Part shown: positions 30,788-42,050 of the stretch, piece by piece
How the letters are laid out: the number at the start of each line of letters is the position of its first letter
Position numbering within the stretch: the first letter of the stretch is position 1
Source: Actinomucor elegans
Taxonomy: Eukaryota > Mucoromycota > Mucoromycetes > Mucorales > Mucoraceae
Assembly (NCBI GenBank): GCA_026027325.1
Contig: JAMSLZ010000011.1
Coordinates: forward strand, 310,001-374,000
Direction: 5' to 3'
Length of the DNA: 64,000 bases
Made by a program: the position numbers and the translations under genes
The notes under the pieces: generated by a model
Told to the model about the DNA's origin: nothing
What the model saw: only the letters and a program-made list of their open reading frames with translations
The model's database searches: none

Positions 30788-33513
30788 ATGACAGAGGTAT
30801 GCATCAAAGCTCGAGGAAAAGAAGCAATGTAATAAAAAAAACTATTTCTTAGACGCCCGCGAAACGTCAAAGGATCACAGCAGACCTTTTTTTCGAGGCG
30901 CCTGTCGAAAACACAAGTAATATACATACGTTTCTCGTTAGACACATTATGTATTCACTTTTTTTTTTGTTTATTATAGAAAAGTTGGACAAGATCGAGA
31001 GCCTTATCGACATGCTTAAAAGCGAAAATGAAAGACTATCCATCAAAATCAAAAGTCGCGAAATAACACACCAACAAACTCTACAAGATAAATCAGCCAA
31101 GATTGTAGAGTTAGTGACTCAAAATGCTGTAGGTTGTATTGGCATTAAGACGAGTTGGTGCTGATAATACTTTGATTAGGAAATCAAAAAACAAGCGATA
31201 TACCAATTAGATCGTGCTGAAAAGGCGACAGAAACATTGGCGTCCATGAAAGCAAAGCATAATGAAGTAGCAGTAAAGTATCAGTAATCCATGAAAGGAT
31301 TCACTCTTGCTAACCCTATACAAATCAGAATGAACTAAGAGACTTATTGAATAAAGAAAGGCAAGAGAAAGAAGTATATCGTCAACAATTGGAAGCACAA
31401 GCAAATGAATTTGAACAAAAACAGGCCGAATTCACTAGAACGATAGAACTACAAGAGATACGCAATACAATACTGAACAAAACCAATGCTTCTCTTGTCG
31501 AATCAGTAAAGTATTTTGTCATGCATATGCGTATAGATATAGATATATATAAACTAACGTGTATATATGTACTAGAATGAAAGCAAATCTGATTTTGTCA
31601 TGGCTGCTGCCAAACGTGAGAAAGAATTGATACAGAAATGCAATCAGCTGGAGAATGAAATGAGCACACGATCTATATACCCTGAAAATGCAGAATCTTA
31701 TCAAGTTCTGCAAGCACAGTTTAAAAGTAAAAAGCAGATAGCCTTATTTTAAAAGTGATTCTAATGTCTTCATAGGCACCTCGGAACGTGCAACCGAACT
31801 TGAACTCGAAAACCGAAAGTTGGATCGCGAATTGAAGCATTTCAAGAGTATTTCACAGAATGTAGAGCTCTTGAGACGCGAAAAAGAAAGTCTAGCATAT
31901 CAAGTAGAAGAACTCGATAAAATACGCGAATCCAAGATAACCCTTGAAACCGAAAATATCAAGCTACGTCTTGAACGTGATGCCTGGGCTTGTTATTTGA
32001 GTAATCTGGAAGTGAATACTCAGACACCTCAAACGATTATCTCTCAATTGACAAGACAAGTAGAAGAAGCACGCCATTTACAAACTGCAGTAGCACAGTA
32101 TCAACAGCAAACTAAGGACAATATGCTAGTGATTGAGCAGTTGACAGCACATATTGAGGAATTGAAAGATACAGCGGCCAAGATGCAGTACGAGCATGCA
32201 AAGGACGAAGCAGCTAAAGCTGTTGTAATGAAAGGCACAGAGGCATTGAAACGTCATATTGCTATTTTAGAAAGCCAGTTAAACATGTATGATCAGGAAG
32301 AACTTCACCAAGGCCAGTATGATGAACTCAAGTCGAAGCGAATTGCAGAATTAGAACAGTTGCTGAAAAACCATGAAGAGCAGATTATGACACAAGCTCA
32401 ACAATTGACTGAGACCAGTTCAAGTCATGTATCGCCTGTACAAATCACAAATGGTCCCTATGAAAAGCTAGCTTCAGGTGCTCGATTGACAGAATTTTTG
32501 TCTGAATTAATGAATAAGCAAGCTGATTATATGAAAGGTAATGGCGTTTCTAAGAGTTACAATGATATATAATAATCTAAATGAACATAATAGCACTACA
32601 AGAAAAGACTGTTGCTTTGAATATATTGCAAAAGCAATATGATTCTGCAGCTGAAAAGTTAAATAAATTCAGCAACTATCTTTCAACGCAAGGGGCGTCT
32701 ACAACGAAACAAGTCGTTACCGCCGATAATGAACCTGAAGTGCGTATCCTTCAATTGGTCGACAACCCAGCCTCTAAAGAATTTGCTATTCGCAAATCAC
32801 TTCTTGAGCGCCTTGAAAAAGAAAATCAGGACCTTTTGCATCAGCAGCTCGAGAATATTACAGACATCACGCTGAAATCCAGTATCGATAACTTGAAGAC
32901 CAAAATCCAAACACTGAAAGACGAGCTGGAAGCAAAACAAAAGCACATTCAACGATTGCACACTATTTTTGAGAATAAGGTACAAGAGTCAAGTACACGC
33001 GTTCGCCAGTTGTTTGGTTTTACCGTAATCGCACGTCCTGATGGTTTGATCCGTCTTGAAAGCCCTTGGGTAGATCCATCTGAGTTGACGTTCTTGATCA
33101 AGTTGGATGGTGATGGTAGTAGTATCTTGCGTATGATTGGAAGTAAAGCACCAGAGTATCGTGACAGTCTAGATGATCTTTATCAGACCTATATCATTGC
33201 TGATTTGAATCTACCGGCGTTTTTGAATGCGGCTGCTCAGGAACTCTATGTATCTTATAAAGAAAGTCAGGAGACAGCGATGGATAGCAGAGAAATGGTG
33301 GAAATGGAAGATGTTGTTACTGACAGCCATGCTCTCGAAGAAGAAGAGTACGAGATGGTTCCATCACAAGAACACAGTGAGGAAGACGTTGATTTCGAAT
33401 ATGAAGAGGATGCGGATCTGTATGCTGGACAAGTAGAAGAAGAAGAACAAAGTGAAGCAGCTATTGAAATAGCTTCTTCAGATGAGGATATGATTGAACA
33501 TGATAGCGATTAA
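30788..33513 (+). CDS. MAD1: Spindle assembly checkpoint protein Mad1
   Basis: Eight exons: 30788-30796, 30853-30916, 30980-31128, 31180-31272, 31329-31505, 31576-31726, 31776-32537, 32594-33513 (774 aa). The first exon is only 9 nt (ATG ACA GAG), yet phase and sequence run on perfectly into exon 2. Almost the whole protein is coiled coil. The C-terminal part has RILQLVDNPASKE, the second coiled coil and the RWD-like domain (VRQLFGFTV; LESPWVD; LPAFLNAAAQELY) that binds kinetochore/Bub1. Mad1 recruits Mad2 to unattached kinetochores. An acidic tail of about 80 residues (EEEE, DEDMIEHDSD) extends beyond the usual C-terminal domain. Confidence 0.9.
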
Positions 33514-33701
33514 ATAAAGTTACTTTCCTATCAAGTAATAATATGTTGCTTACTGTAGAGCGTAAACTACAGAGATGTTTTAATAAAGGCTGAATACTGC
33601 GATTATTGTTGACTGGGAGTCAGTCGATTACTTGGGCAGTTAATCTACCTTTAATCTCTATATCTTTTATGATATGTAGCGTATCGAGTATCTAAATCCC
33701 T

Positions 33702-33745
<44 letters not shown>

Positions 33746-33993
33746 ACACTAAAGAAGCCGTGTTTATGTAACTTAATAACTGAATCCATGAAACAGTAGC
33801 AAGGTATGCATAATTAAGGAAAACTCCCGGGATTTCTATTACGCAGTTCAATTAGTCATCTTCCGTAATGCTCTCTTAGTTAGCTATAATAGTTGGTTTG
33901 TATGCAAGTAAAGGTGAAATCTTATTTCCGTATTCGTATTTAAACCTCACCAGTCACCTCCAAAGCTTTTCATCTTTTATACTTCCTGTAATC
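33514..33993. other. Intergenic MAD1-HTD2 with T37 tract
   Basis: Contains a run of about 37 T at 33705-33741. No gene seen. Confidence 0.6.
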
Positions 33994-35153
33994 ATGCATA
34001 CTCTACTAACAAAGACAGATTCATACCATTTACAAAGAGCCGCGGCTATGTTGTATCAACGCGCTTTGTCTTTCACGACAATATCAAGAACCAAGTATAT
34101 TGACTCTATTGATCGTTGGAAACAGCAGACTATGCTAAAAACACTTGATGAACATGACACATTGACAGCCTCCCAGTTTAACTTGATGGCAAACACGCTC
34201 CCTTTTCCATCGCCTTACAAAAATGCGTTATTACCTCAGCCATTAACAAAGCTCCCACCTGCTTGGCATTTAGGTTATTTTCCGCCACGTGTGACCGAAT
34301 CAGAGCTTTCTGCTGACGGATATGAAAAAGACTGGAGCCCGCCTGAGCCTTTTGTGCATCGCATGTGGGCTGGAGGTGAGCTTTGTTGGAGTAAGCAGAA
34401 TCCTTTGCGTGTCGGCCAAGAAGTAACAATGACTTCGAAGCTGCGTGATGCACAATTGCGGGAAGGCGGTAGGCGAGGTGATTCCGTATTCCTTTGGGTC
34501 GATAAGCATATAAATAATCAAAATGGTTGGTCGATGACTGAGTCGCGTTGTTGGGTCTATGTCAAACAGGCTGGAGAGGAAGGAGAAGCAGGTATTGTCA
34601 TTTATACATGAACTACTTTCTATTATTTTTAACTAATTGGTAATATTTTATTAGACAATAAAAGCAACTCTTCTACTATTGCAGCAAGTAAAAATCAGGC
34701 CCTTTCTGCAAAAGATGCCGACTTTAGCTTTACGTTTAAGCCAACACCCAAGACCTTGTTCCGATTTTCTGCTTTAACTTTTAATTCACACTTGATCCAT
34801 TATGATCACATCTATTCTACTACTATTGAGCATCAAAAAGGTAATCGAAGTATGCATTTATCTTAAATTCATGTATGATCTAATAATTGGTATATATAGG
34901 ATGCTTGACTCATGGCCCGCTATCTTTCACTTTGATGGTAAATCAACTTGACCAACAGTTGGAAAAAGAAGGTTTGGATAACAATATGCCACGTCGCTAT
35001 ATTACTTCATTCAAGTACCGCTGCTTGAGTCCTTTGGTTGTCAATGATCCAATTACTGTGTTAGGGAAACAAATCGATAGTAACTCATATCAGTTATGGA
35101 TTTTAGATAATCAAGAAAAGCTTGCTGTAAAAGGCATTGCTTTTGTCGATTAA
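33994..35153 (+). CDS. HTD2: Mitochondrial 3-hydroxyacyl-thioester dehydratase type 2
   Basis: Exons 33994-34591, 34655-34840, 34900-35153 (345 aa). The N-terminus is Arg/Ser/Leu-rich and could target mitochondria. A hotdog-type N-terminal dehydratase part contains MWAGGEL. The C-terminal hotdog contains RFSALTFNSHLIHYDHIYS, with the Asn/His hydratase-2 (MaoC-like) catalytic region, then THGPLSFTLMVNQL. Htd2 dehydrates 3-hydroxyacyl-ACP in mitochondrial type II fatty-acid synthesis, feeding lipoate formation. An in-frame ATG at 33898 exists, but 33994 gives a better presequence. Confidence 0.9.
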
Positions 35154-35609
35154 TAATAAAATGGATATAGATATCTAATAATCTAGAAGCATTGTCGGTA
35201 TTAGAAGCCCTAATTAGATCGTGATATTCAGTTTGCCATACGATCCTCTAATATGTTTGCGCTAAACATATATTAGGAATGCATATTTATTATACACATG
35301 TATTTCAGCCGCTTCGAAATCCCCAAAAAAAAATGTTTATTGATTCTGACCAAGCGTTGCACTTCTAGCTAGAGATTTGTAATCTCCAGACATAAAGTCC
35401 ATAATAAAATGGATAATAAATTATTTGCAGCTGTGATAATCAGGTAATGTATCAATGAACTAATCTCTCACACTTGCTCTAATGCTTTCTGGAACAGGTT
35501 TGTATTAATATCTTGTTGATATATATATAAACAAATCAATAAGGTCTATTGTGATCTTTTTCTCTATTGAATATATACATCCATATTGAAACTCGATACT
35601 ATTTTACAC
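35154..35609. other. Intergenic stretch after HTD2
   Basis: AT-rich. A short inverted pair around 35254-35275 (ATATGTTTGCGCTAAACATAT) can form a stem and may help 3'-end formation. No gene. Confidence 0.4.
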
Positions 35610-35927
35610 ATGTCAAGTAAAGAGACAGGGAAATATACTAATGGTCTTGCTGCTACATTGAAAGCATTGCAGGCACAAAACAAAGAAATAGACAGACTTT
35701 TAGCCAAGATAGATATACTAATTAGCATACAAAAGACTGCAAAAGTGGAGCCCAGAAGAAGATGGAGCTATGGCCTTATAAAAGCTGCATCCTGGACAGC
35801 CTACGCATTTACTTTATATCGTCTAGTTATTTTCATCATGATTCAGCTAGACACACAACTTCTTGATATTCTACTTTTATTCCTAAGTGACTTGGAGCAG
35901 TGTTTGTATTTGTTTACTTCTCACTAA
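35610..35927 (+). CDS. Small putative membrane protein
   Basis: 105 codons from ATG 35610 (an in-frame ATG at 35586 is also possible). A helical N-terminus (TNGLAATLKALQAQNKEIDRL) and a basic patch (EPRRRW) are followed by one or two hydrophobic segments (about 60-95). An alternative 3' end uses a GTGTTTG..TTTCAG intron (about 35901-35945) and then LLPI-stop. It resembles a tail-anchored protein; no family was recognised. Confidence 0.45.
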   Translation: MSSKETGKYTNGLAATLKALQAQNKEIDRLLAKIDILISIQKTAKVEPRRRWSYGLIKAASWTAYAFTLYRLVIFIMIQLDTQLLDILLLFLSDLEQCLYLFTSH

Positions 35928-38900
35928 AATAAACTTTTTTTTCAGCTTACTGCCTATATAAAAGACTTCAAGTTAGTATAAATATCACTACTGCTCTCCC
36001 GAAAAAAAATATATCCATTTTGATTTATAAATTCTGGATGCAGAAGTTCGGATTTATATTGAACGGTCCATATATGGTAAGCAATGGTAGCAATAATGGA
36101 GAGCGAAAGAGTAATAACGTAGGATTACTTGAAAATGAGTGTATGCGAAATTAAGCAAGTATGGTTTAACAATGTTTACCCTAGTATGTTACAAGATGAT
36201 TTAATTTGTCATGCTCTAATCGTTTCATCTATTTTTCCCATTTGTTCCTCTTGATTTCACAATTGATTTTAATCAGCCATCTTTACAAACAATTTGCTGG
36301 AAAGAGCACAAGTCTCTAGAATGAAGAAAAGAAATAATTCCAGTTATTTAAATATTAGGCATTGTAACAGCTACAACTGCCATTCTGCATACAAATATCT
36401 AATCTGATGTGACATTTGAGTCAATTCAATTAAGAGATCTAAAGATAATCATTAACTGAGTTGTATAATAAATGCACGTTCTTTATACAACCAGTCACCA
36501 AAATGTAATACATTTATTGAACTTTACTAACAAGTAATTCCATTAGATCTCGTAATTCATTATAAACATATACAAGTTATCTAATGCGATATTAATTTGG
36601 GTTGACCGAGAAAAATAAAGATGTTAAAAATGAAATCAAAATAACCTGATTTCAAATGTCATAAGGTCTTTTAGGCCAAAATCTTAAAATTTACTTTTTT
36701 TTTAATTGAGCATGGAGAGCGCATTATCGAAAAATATTTTATAAGAATTATAGATAGTATACATTTGAGAATATAAAAATGTGCTTGTCTTATATTATAC
36801 ACATCATGAGACGAATGATTTTTGAACATATTTTTTTTTTAAAAAAAAAAAAGAAAAATCGGACGTTAATCAAAGCACTATATATATATCAAAAGGACAA
36901 GCAGTAAATCATATGCATCATTTTACATGAAGTTTTATTGTGTCCAGTTTTATTAATGCGTCGTTTGTGCATATTAGCTTTTGCTTTATCCAAAAATTGT
37001 TTTAAGGGTATTGGTAAGCTTCATTTGTGCAGAATTGCCCTAAAGCAGAAAGTATATTGAAATTCCACCTTCTCTAATAAAAATTAAGGGGCAAATTGAG
37101 CGTTTGAATGATTAGCTGTCGTAATTCAATCGGGGGCCTTTGGTCATTTTTTTTATCTATATTTCCTGACGAATTCAGCTTTAATATCGCATATGAAGAC
37201 TATTGCTTGATCATAATTAATTACAGAGTTTATTAAAAGGTATCGTCTAGTTAAGTTATTAATAATATACTATAATTTAATGATTGAGTGTAAAATGTGT
37301 ATACTTTATATCAATTAAATTCGACGATCAATAGATCTGTCGACCAACCCTGATCAAGTGCTGTATCTGAACACCAATCTATGTCCATAATGAGCCTTAA
37401 AATCCTTTAGAACCTTTTTTTTTAGCTGAATAATAACAAATATACTATATTTGCTAAACACTGACAGTACATTACTTATATTTCATGTAAATTAGATCTA
37501 ATAATCGATAGATCATTTCTTAATCGATTCCAATCTAATGTTGTATCTGAAAGATAATTGGTGCTCCGAAAAAGCTGCTATATCCATTAAAACCCTTATT
37601 AAGAGAGCAGATTTAGGTAACTGATCTTATTTTCCATCGATCTACAGAACATGATAGACTTCTATACTGACTTGTGCCCAACTTCTTTAGTACGTTTATT
37701 AACTCATTGAATAAACTGCGATTGCCATGCATAGGGGCTTCTTTGAGATATTGTGTCCACATCTAGCAAAATTTGGCAATCAAGCGATCATGTATATTTA
37801 CAACACTTAAACAAGTACAATCCAAGGATCTAATCATGGATAAACTGGCTCTGAGTAGTGTAAAAGTTGCTTTCTAGATATAGTCCTAGCCTGAGATATT
37901 GCTGAATATTTATAGACTTGTTCTTCATTCATTCGTTTCTTTGTCTCTAAGTATTCTAGACATGGCAGGTGCGAGATCCGTTCTATGATATTGCAGGTCA
38001 ATGCTCCTGAACTGTACTAGATTTTCGGGCAACTGGCAGTGTTCTGATATGTAACTATGATTTTTATTAGGTATCTCTCCCGAAAATAATGACTCAATGA
38101 TGCAAAAAAAAAAAAAAAAAAAAAAAGCTAAACCTTATTACGTAAAATCACTGATCGAATGGGCCATATAGTAACCAATATTCTTTCTCTTCTTTTGTAA
38201 ATACAGTAAAAAAAATATATGATCCAATCGCCCTTGTTCCTTCCGTTAAAGTATATATTAGGTAACACGTAACTCTTAATATACATGTGAGTTATTTGAA
38301 AGATAAACATTGTGTAAGGAAAAAAAACAGTATACAGAATTTATTCAAGTCAACTAGATGCAGAAATATACTCTGTATAAGGATTATACATGGTATATAT
38401 GTCAAAACAGGATGGTTCGGTCCGATTGAATAAAGCCGATCATTCCTACACCAGTTGCTTCAAAGGACATTTAACCGATACTCACTGCTTTGGTGGTCTA
38501 GATGATATCTATTTATCATCAAATTCCCACGAGTAGAACTTCTTCTATACTCAGATTTATTATTCATATCATACCGGGCCGCAGGATCCAAGAGAAAGGA
38601 ATAACTCAATTTTTTGAGTAGATGCTACGTGAAAGTTGGGATTTTATACCAACTCAGATCAGCAATTGATGAAAGGAAGAAAAAATACAGATTAACCAAT
38701 AAGTTTCTGTCAGTTGTAGCACGTATATGATGGATTATTTCTTGACCAGGTCGCCAATTGAGTTCCAAAGAACATTCAGTTTGAGGGATACCAAGTAGTA
38801 TTATATACATTATTCAAATTTTGGAGTATGTTGTTATTATTAAATATAGGGAAAAGGAAAAGAATAGTGCATTCTACTTATCATTACAAACAATGTACTT

Positions 38901-40144
38901 GATTGAGATGGAAAATCATTTCAATTTTTTTTTTGGGGTAGCCCTTTGTGTTCAATGCATCCTGTTTTTAATCGGTCTACAAAAGTTTATATTGGTCAGT
39001 GAGGTAAAGCTTTAATCAAGAATTCAAAGAGTATTATGTTTGGATGGTTTAAATAAGTGATATTAGGTCGTTTTAATCAATATATCATGCCCTACTAAGA
39101 TACTTCAGCACTCCTGTCGAATATCTGGTTGTCACTAGAAATTGTCAAATCTTATCTGAGCGACAATAGTCCGAGATAAGTGTTATTTTTTTTTTTTTTG
39201 AAAGAAAACTATAGTATTCAAGGCAGTATTCCCATTGATATGACTGTCAAAATCGTATACCTGTGCTGATATTTATTGGAATCTAATATAATCTGAGCCA
39301 TCTTAAAATAAAGTGGCAATTAAATGAACATGTAACCACCAGTCCTAACAATGCACCCAAAGCAACAACAAATTGAGGTATAATCTCAAGTTTCTGGCAA
39401 ATTATAGTGAAAAAAATGCGCTTAGCCTGATGAAGCTAATTTTCATAGTTGTTCAATAACAGTGGTTGGTCATAGTAATTGCTAGCGAGGATCGCACCGA
39501 AAAAAAACTAACGGGAATCAAAAAGTATGAACATTGTATCCCCAGGAAGATCACAAAGTGGTATCTAGTTCAAGAAGGAGCCTAGATTAATGAACGATTT
39601 CCGGAAAAACTATAGAAACGAGAATATTCTTCTCAATGATATCTACTTTTACAGTTATACATAGACAAAAACAGACATTAGATAATCTTAAATGATAGGA
39701 TCTTCGGGCAATTTTAACCGTTTGTGCTGATCATAAAGGCGCACTCTATTGAACGTAGGGTAATCACCTATCCAGCATTCCCCAGAATCTTAATTTGGGA
39801 CTTGTCAACCTGTTTTTAGAATGTATAATTAGGTTTACCCTAGTTGTCATACAACAAGAAACCAATGAACAGTTTTCTGGATTGAAGATTAACAATAGTT
39901 TATTATTACAAAAAAAGGATACATCAAAAGGTATGTAGATGATGATATAAGAGAAAGTATATAAGAATAGAATAAATATAAGTAAAGAAAGAGAAAGTAA
40001 ACGAATAATAAGCGAAGAATATAAAAGCACTAGAGAGCAATGAGCAGCTACTGTAATAATAATAATAATATATATATATAAAAAAAGATATTGACAAAGG
40101 GAAGAAAGTGGGAATCATCTTTTTTTAGAGGGAAGTTGGTGAAT
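35928..40144. other. 4.2-kb gene-poor, AT-rich region
   Basis: No coding gene supported. It holds a T10-A12 block (36831-36852), an A23 tract (38104-38126) and old diverged repeat pieces (37165-37215, 37320-37420, 37490-37570) that loosely resemble segments at 52383-52470 and 62637-62730. ORFs of 60-64 codons here lack coding character. Confidence 0.45.
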
Positions 40145-41821
40145 CTATTTGGTAACTTCAACATGGTCATGGTTGAACTTCTTGGACATTTCAGTGGTAT
40201 CACTGTCTTGACTAGAGCTACTAGCACCATGGATAGATGTCTCGGCATCAGGGATCTTTGTATTTTTGGTATTGTCATCAAGATCTTTACCAGTCGTTTC
40301 AGGCATAAAGAAAGTAACAAACAAGAAACCAAACAAGTTGATTGCGACAAAGACAATGAAACTATAAGTACCGAGGCCAGCGCTCATCTTGGGCCAAATG
40401 GTATTGATAACAAAGTTAAACAGCCAGTTGGAAGCGTTGCCAAGAGCAGAACCAGAGGCGAGAGCATGCATGGGCAAAAGCTCAGGTGCGATCAACCAAG
40501 GAATGACACCACAGCCCATACTGTAGGAGCCAGTAAAGACAATAGCAGCTGCAATTGCAAGGCCGCCAATACCCTGCTGACCGTTGGGGCTTTTTAGTGA
40601 AGAACCGAGAACCATCATGACAGATGCAATACAAGTACCACCAGTAGATATCATCATGAAACCCTTACGGCCGACGCGATGCATAAAGACGACAGCAATA
40701 AAGGTAGCCCCGACATTGACAGCGGCATCAGCAAGAGAGATATTGGAAGCCAACGTAGCATCGCCAAAGATGGTGGTGAAGAAACCGACAGAATAGACAG
40801 ACATAGGGCCAATACCACCAATTTGATTAAAAGCTTGAATGACCATTACAATGATAGTGTTCCAAGTAATATGACGGTCCTTGCAAGAGATAATATCCCA
40901 GATCGAGAACTGCTTTTGTGCAGATTCAATTTCACGTTGACGAGCGGCAAGCATCAGAGCAAACTCTTCCTCAACATCAGCGCCAGCACGGAGTTTTTGA
41001 AGAGTAGCGCAAGCTTCATCGTACTTCTTATTAGCACAGAGACGACGAGGACATTCCACAGTAAAAAAGAAAAGGACAGCACATTGGATAGCAGCAATAA
41101 ACGTAGGAATTGCCCAGAGGAAACGCCAGGCGGGAGCATAGGCCATAGAGCGACCAGCGATCTGTGTAAACAGGATACCAAAATTTAAAAAGAGTTCAAA
41201 GAGTGAGCCAAGAGCACCACGACTTTTCTTGGTGGAAATTTCAGATACATAGATAGCTACGGAGGAACCGCACATACCAGAAGCAAAACCGACAAGAGCA
41301 CGACCAACAGAGTACATGCCAATATTAATTGAGGTAGCAGAAAGGATACCACCAATAACCATAAAGATACAAGAGATCATAATATTATCGCGACGGCCAA
41401 AACGGACATTAAGGTATTTACTTGCTAAACTACCAAAGAAACCACCAATAGCAAAAGCACCAATTGTATAGCCCCTAAAAAAAGTTAGATTAGTTAGATG
41501 AAACCTGTCAAATATGAATTTTTTTTAAAGTACCATGTATCGAAAGGCATAGGTAGACAACCTGGCAAAGGACCAGATTCATCAGTGCCAGGGAGGCAGC
41601 TGGTAGATCCATCATCTCTGATAAGACCCATAATGACCTTTTCAGGCATATTAGGGACACCTTGTAAAAGGAATATGTCAATTAAAGACCAAACGGTTAT
41701 CACATAATTACTACATACTGATGTGCCATCCAACATTGAATCCGGAAAGAGCGGCGACAGCAGCGCATGCTGTCATGTATAAAGGAAAACCCAAATCTTG
41801 TGATTTCTGTTGTGATGTCAT
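40145..41821 (-). CDS. GLUT-like hexose transporter, paralogue A
   Basis: Exons 41821-41719, 41660-41534, 41474-40145 (519 aa). A 12-TM MFS sugar porter. It starts like animal GLUTs (GFNVGWHIS then VPNMPEKVI, parallel to GYNTGVINAPQKVI). It has RFGRRDN in the TM2-3 loop, GRALVGFASG, VECPRRL, a TM7 motif NQIGGIGPMSVYS in place of the common QQxSGxNxxxYY, GRKGF, GCGVIPWLIAPELLP and a final PETTGKDLDD. It probably imports hexose across the plasma membrane. The paralogue at 45166-46828 has identical intron positions and phases and is highly similar in the TM core. The upstream block with GTGGGG suggests glucose control. Confidence 0.93.
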
Positions 41822-41956
41822 GTTACTTGATATCGAATTACTCTTCGGACTATATGATTGTAATAAAAAGATTAAAGAGTAATGCAAATGTCAAATTAAA
41901 GAGATTGATATGAGAAAAAAGACAGTGATAATGAAAAAGATCAAGGCTTTTATAGC

Positions 41957-41980
41957 TTTTTTTTTTTTTTTTTTTTTTTT
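41957..41980 (+). repeat. T24 tract in the promoter of transporter A
   Basis: 24 T on the + strand (A24 on the coding strand), 136 bp upstream of the start. Confidence 0.9.
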
Positions 41981-42016
41981 AAATGGTTACATTTGACAAC
42001 TTTATTGGGACAAGTG

Positions 42017-42050
42017 TCGATATACCCCACACAATAGAATTTGATTCGTT
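42017..42050 (-). promoter_or_regulatory. Conserved promoter block of transporter A with CreA/Mig1-like GTGGGG
   Basis: On the coding strand it reads AACGAATCAAATTCTATTG then TGTGGGGTATATCGA. It contains GTGGGG (SYGGGG-type site of CreA/Mig1 repressors). The same block stands before transporter B, and its first aligned base ACCCCAC (+ strand) is exactly 203 nt from the ATG in both. Confidence 0.6.
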
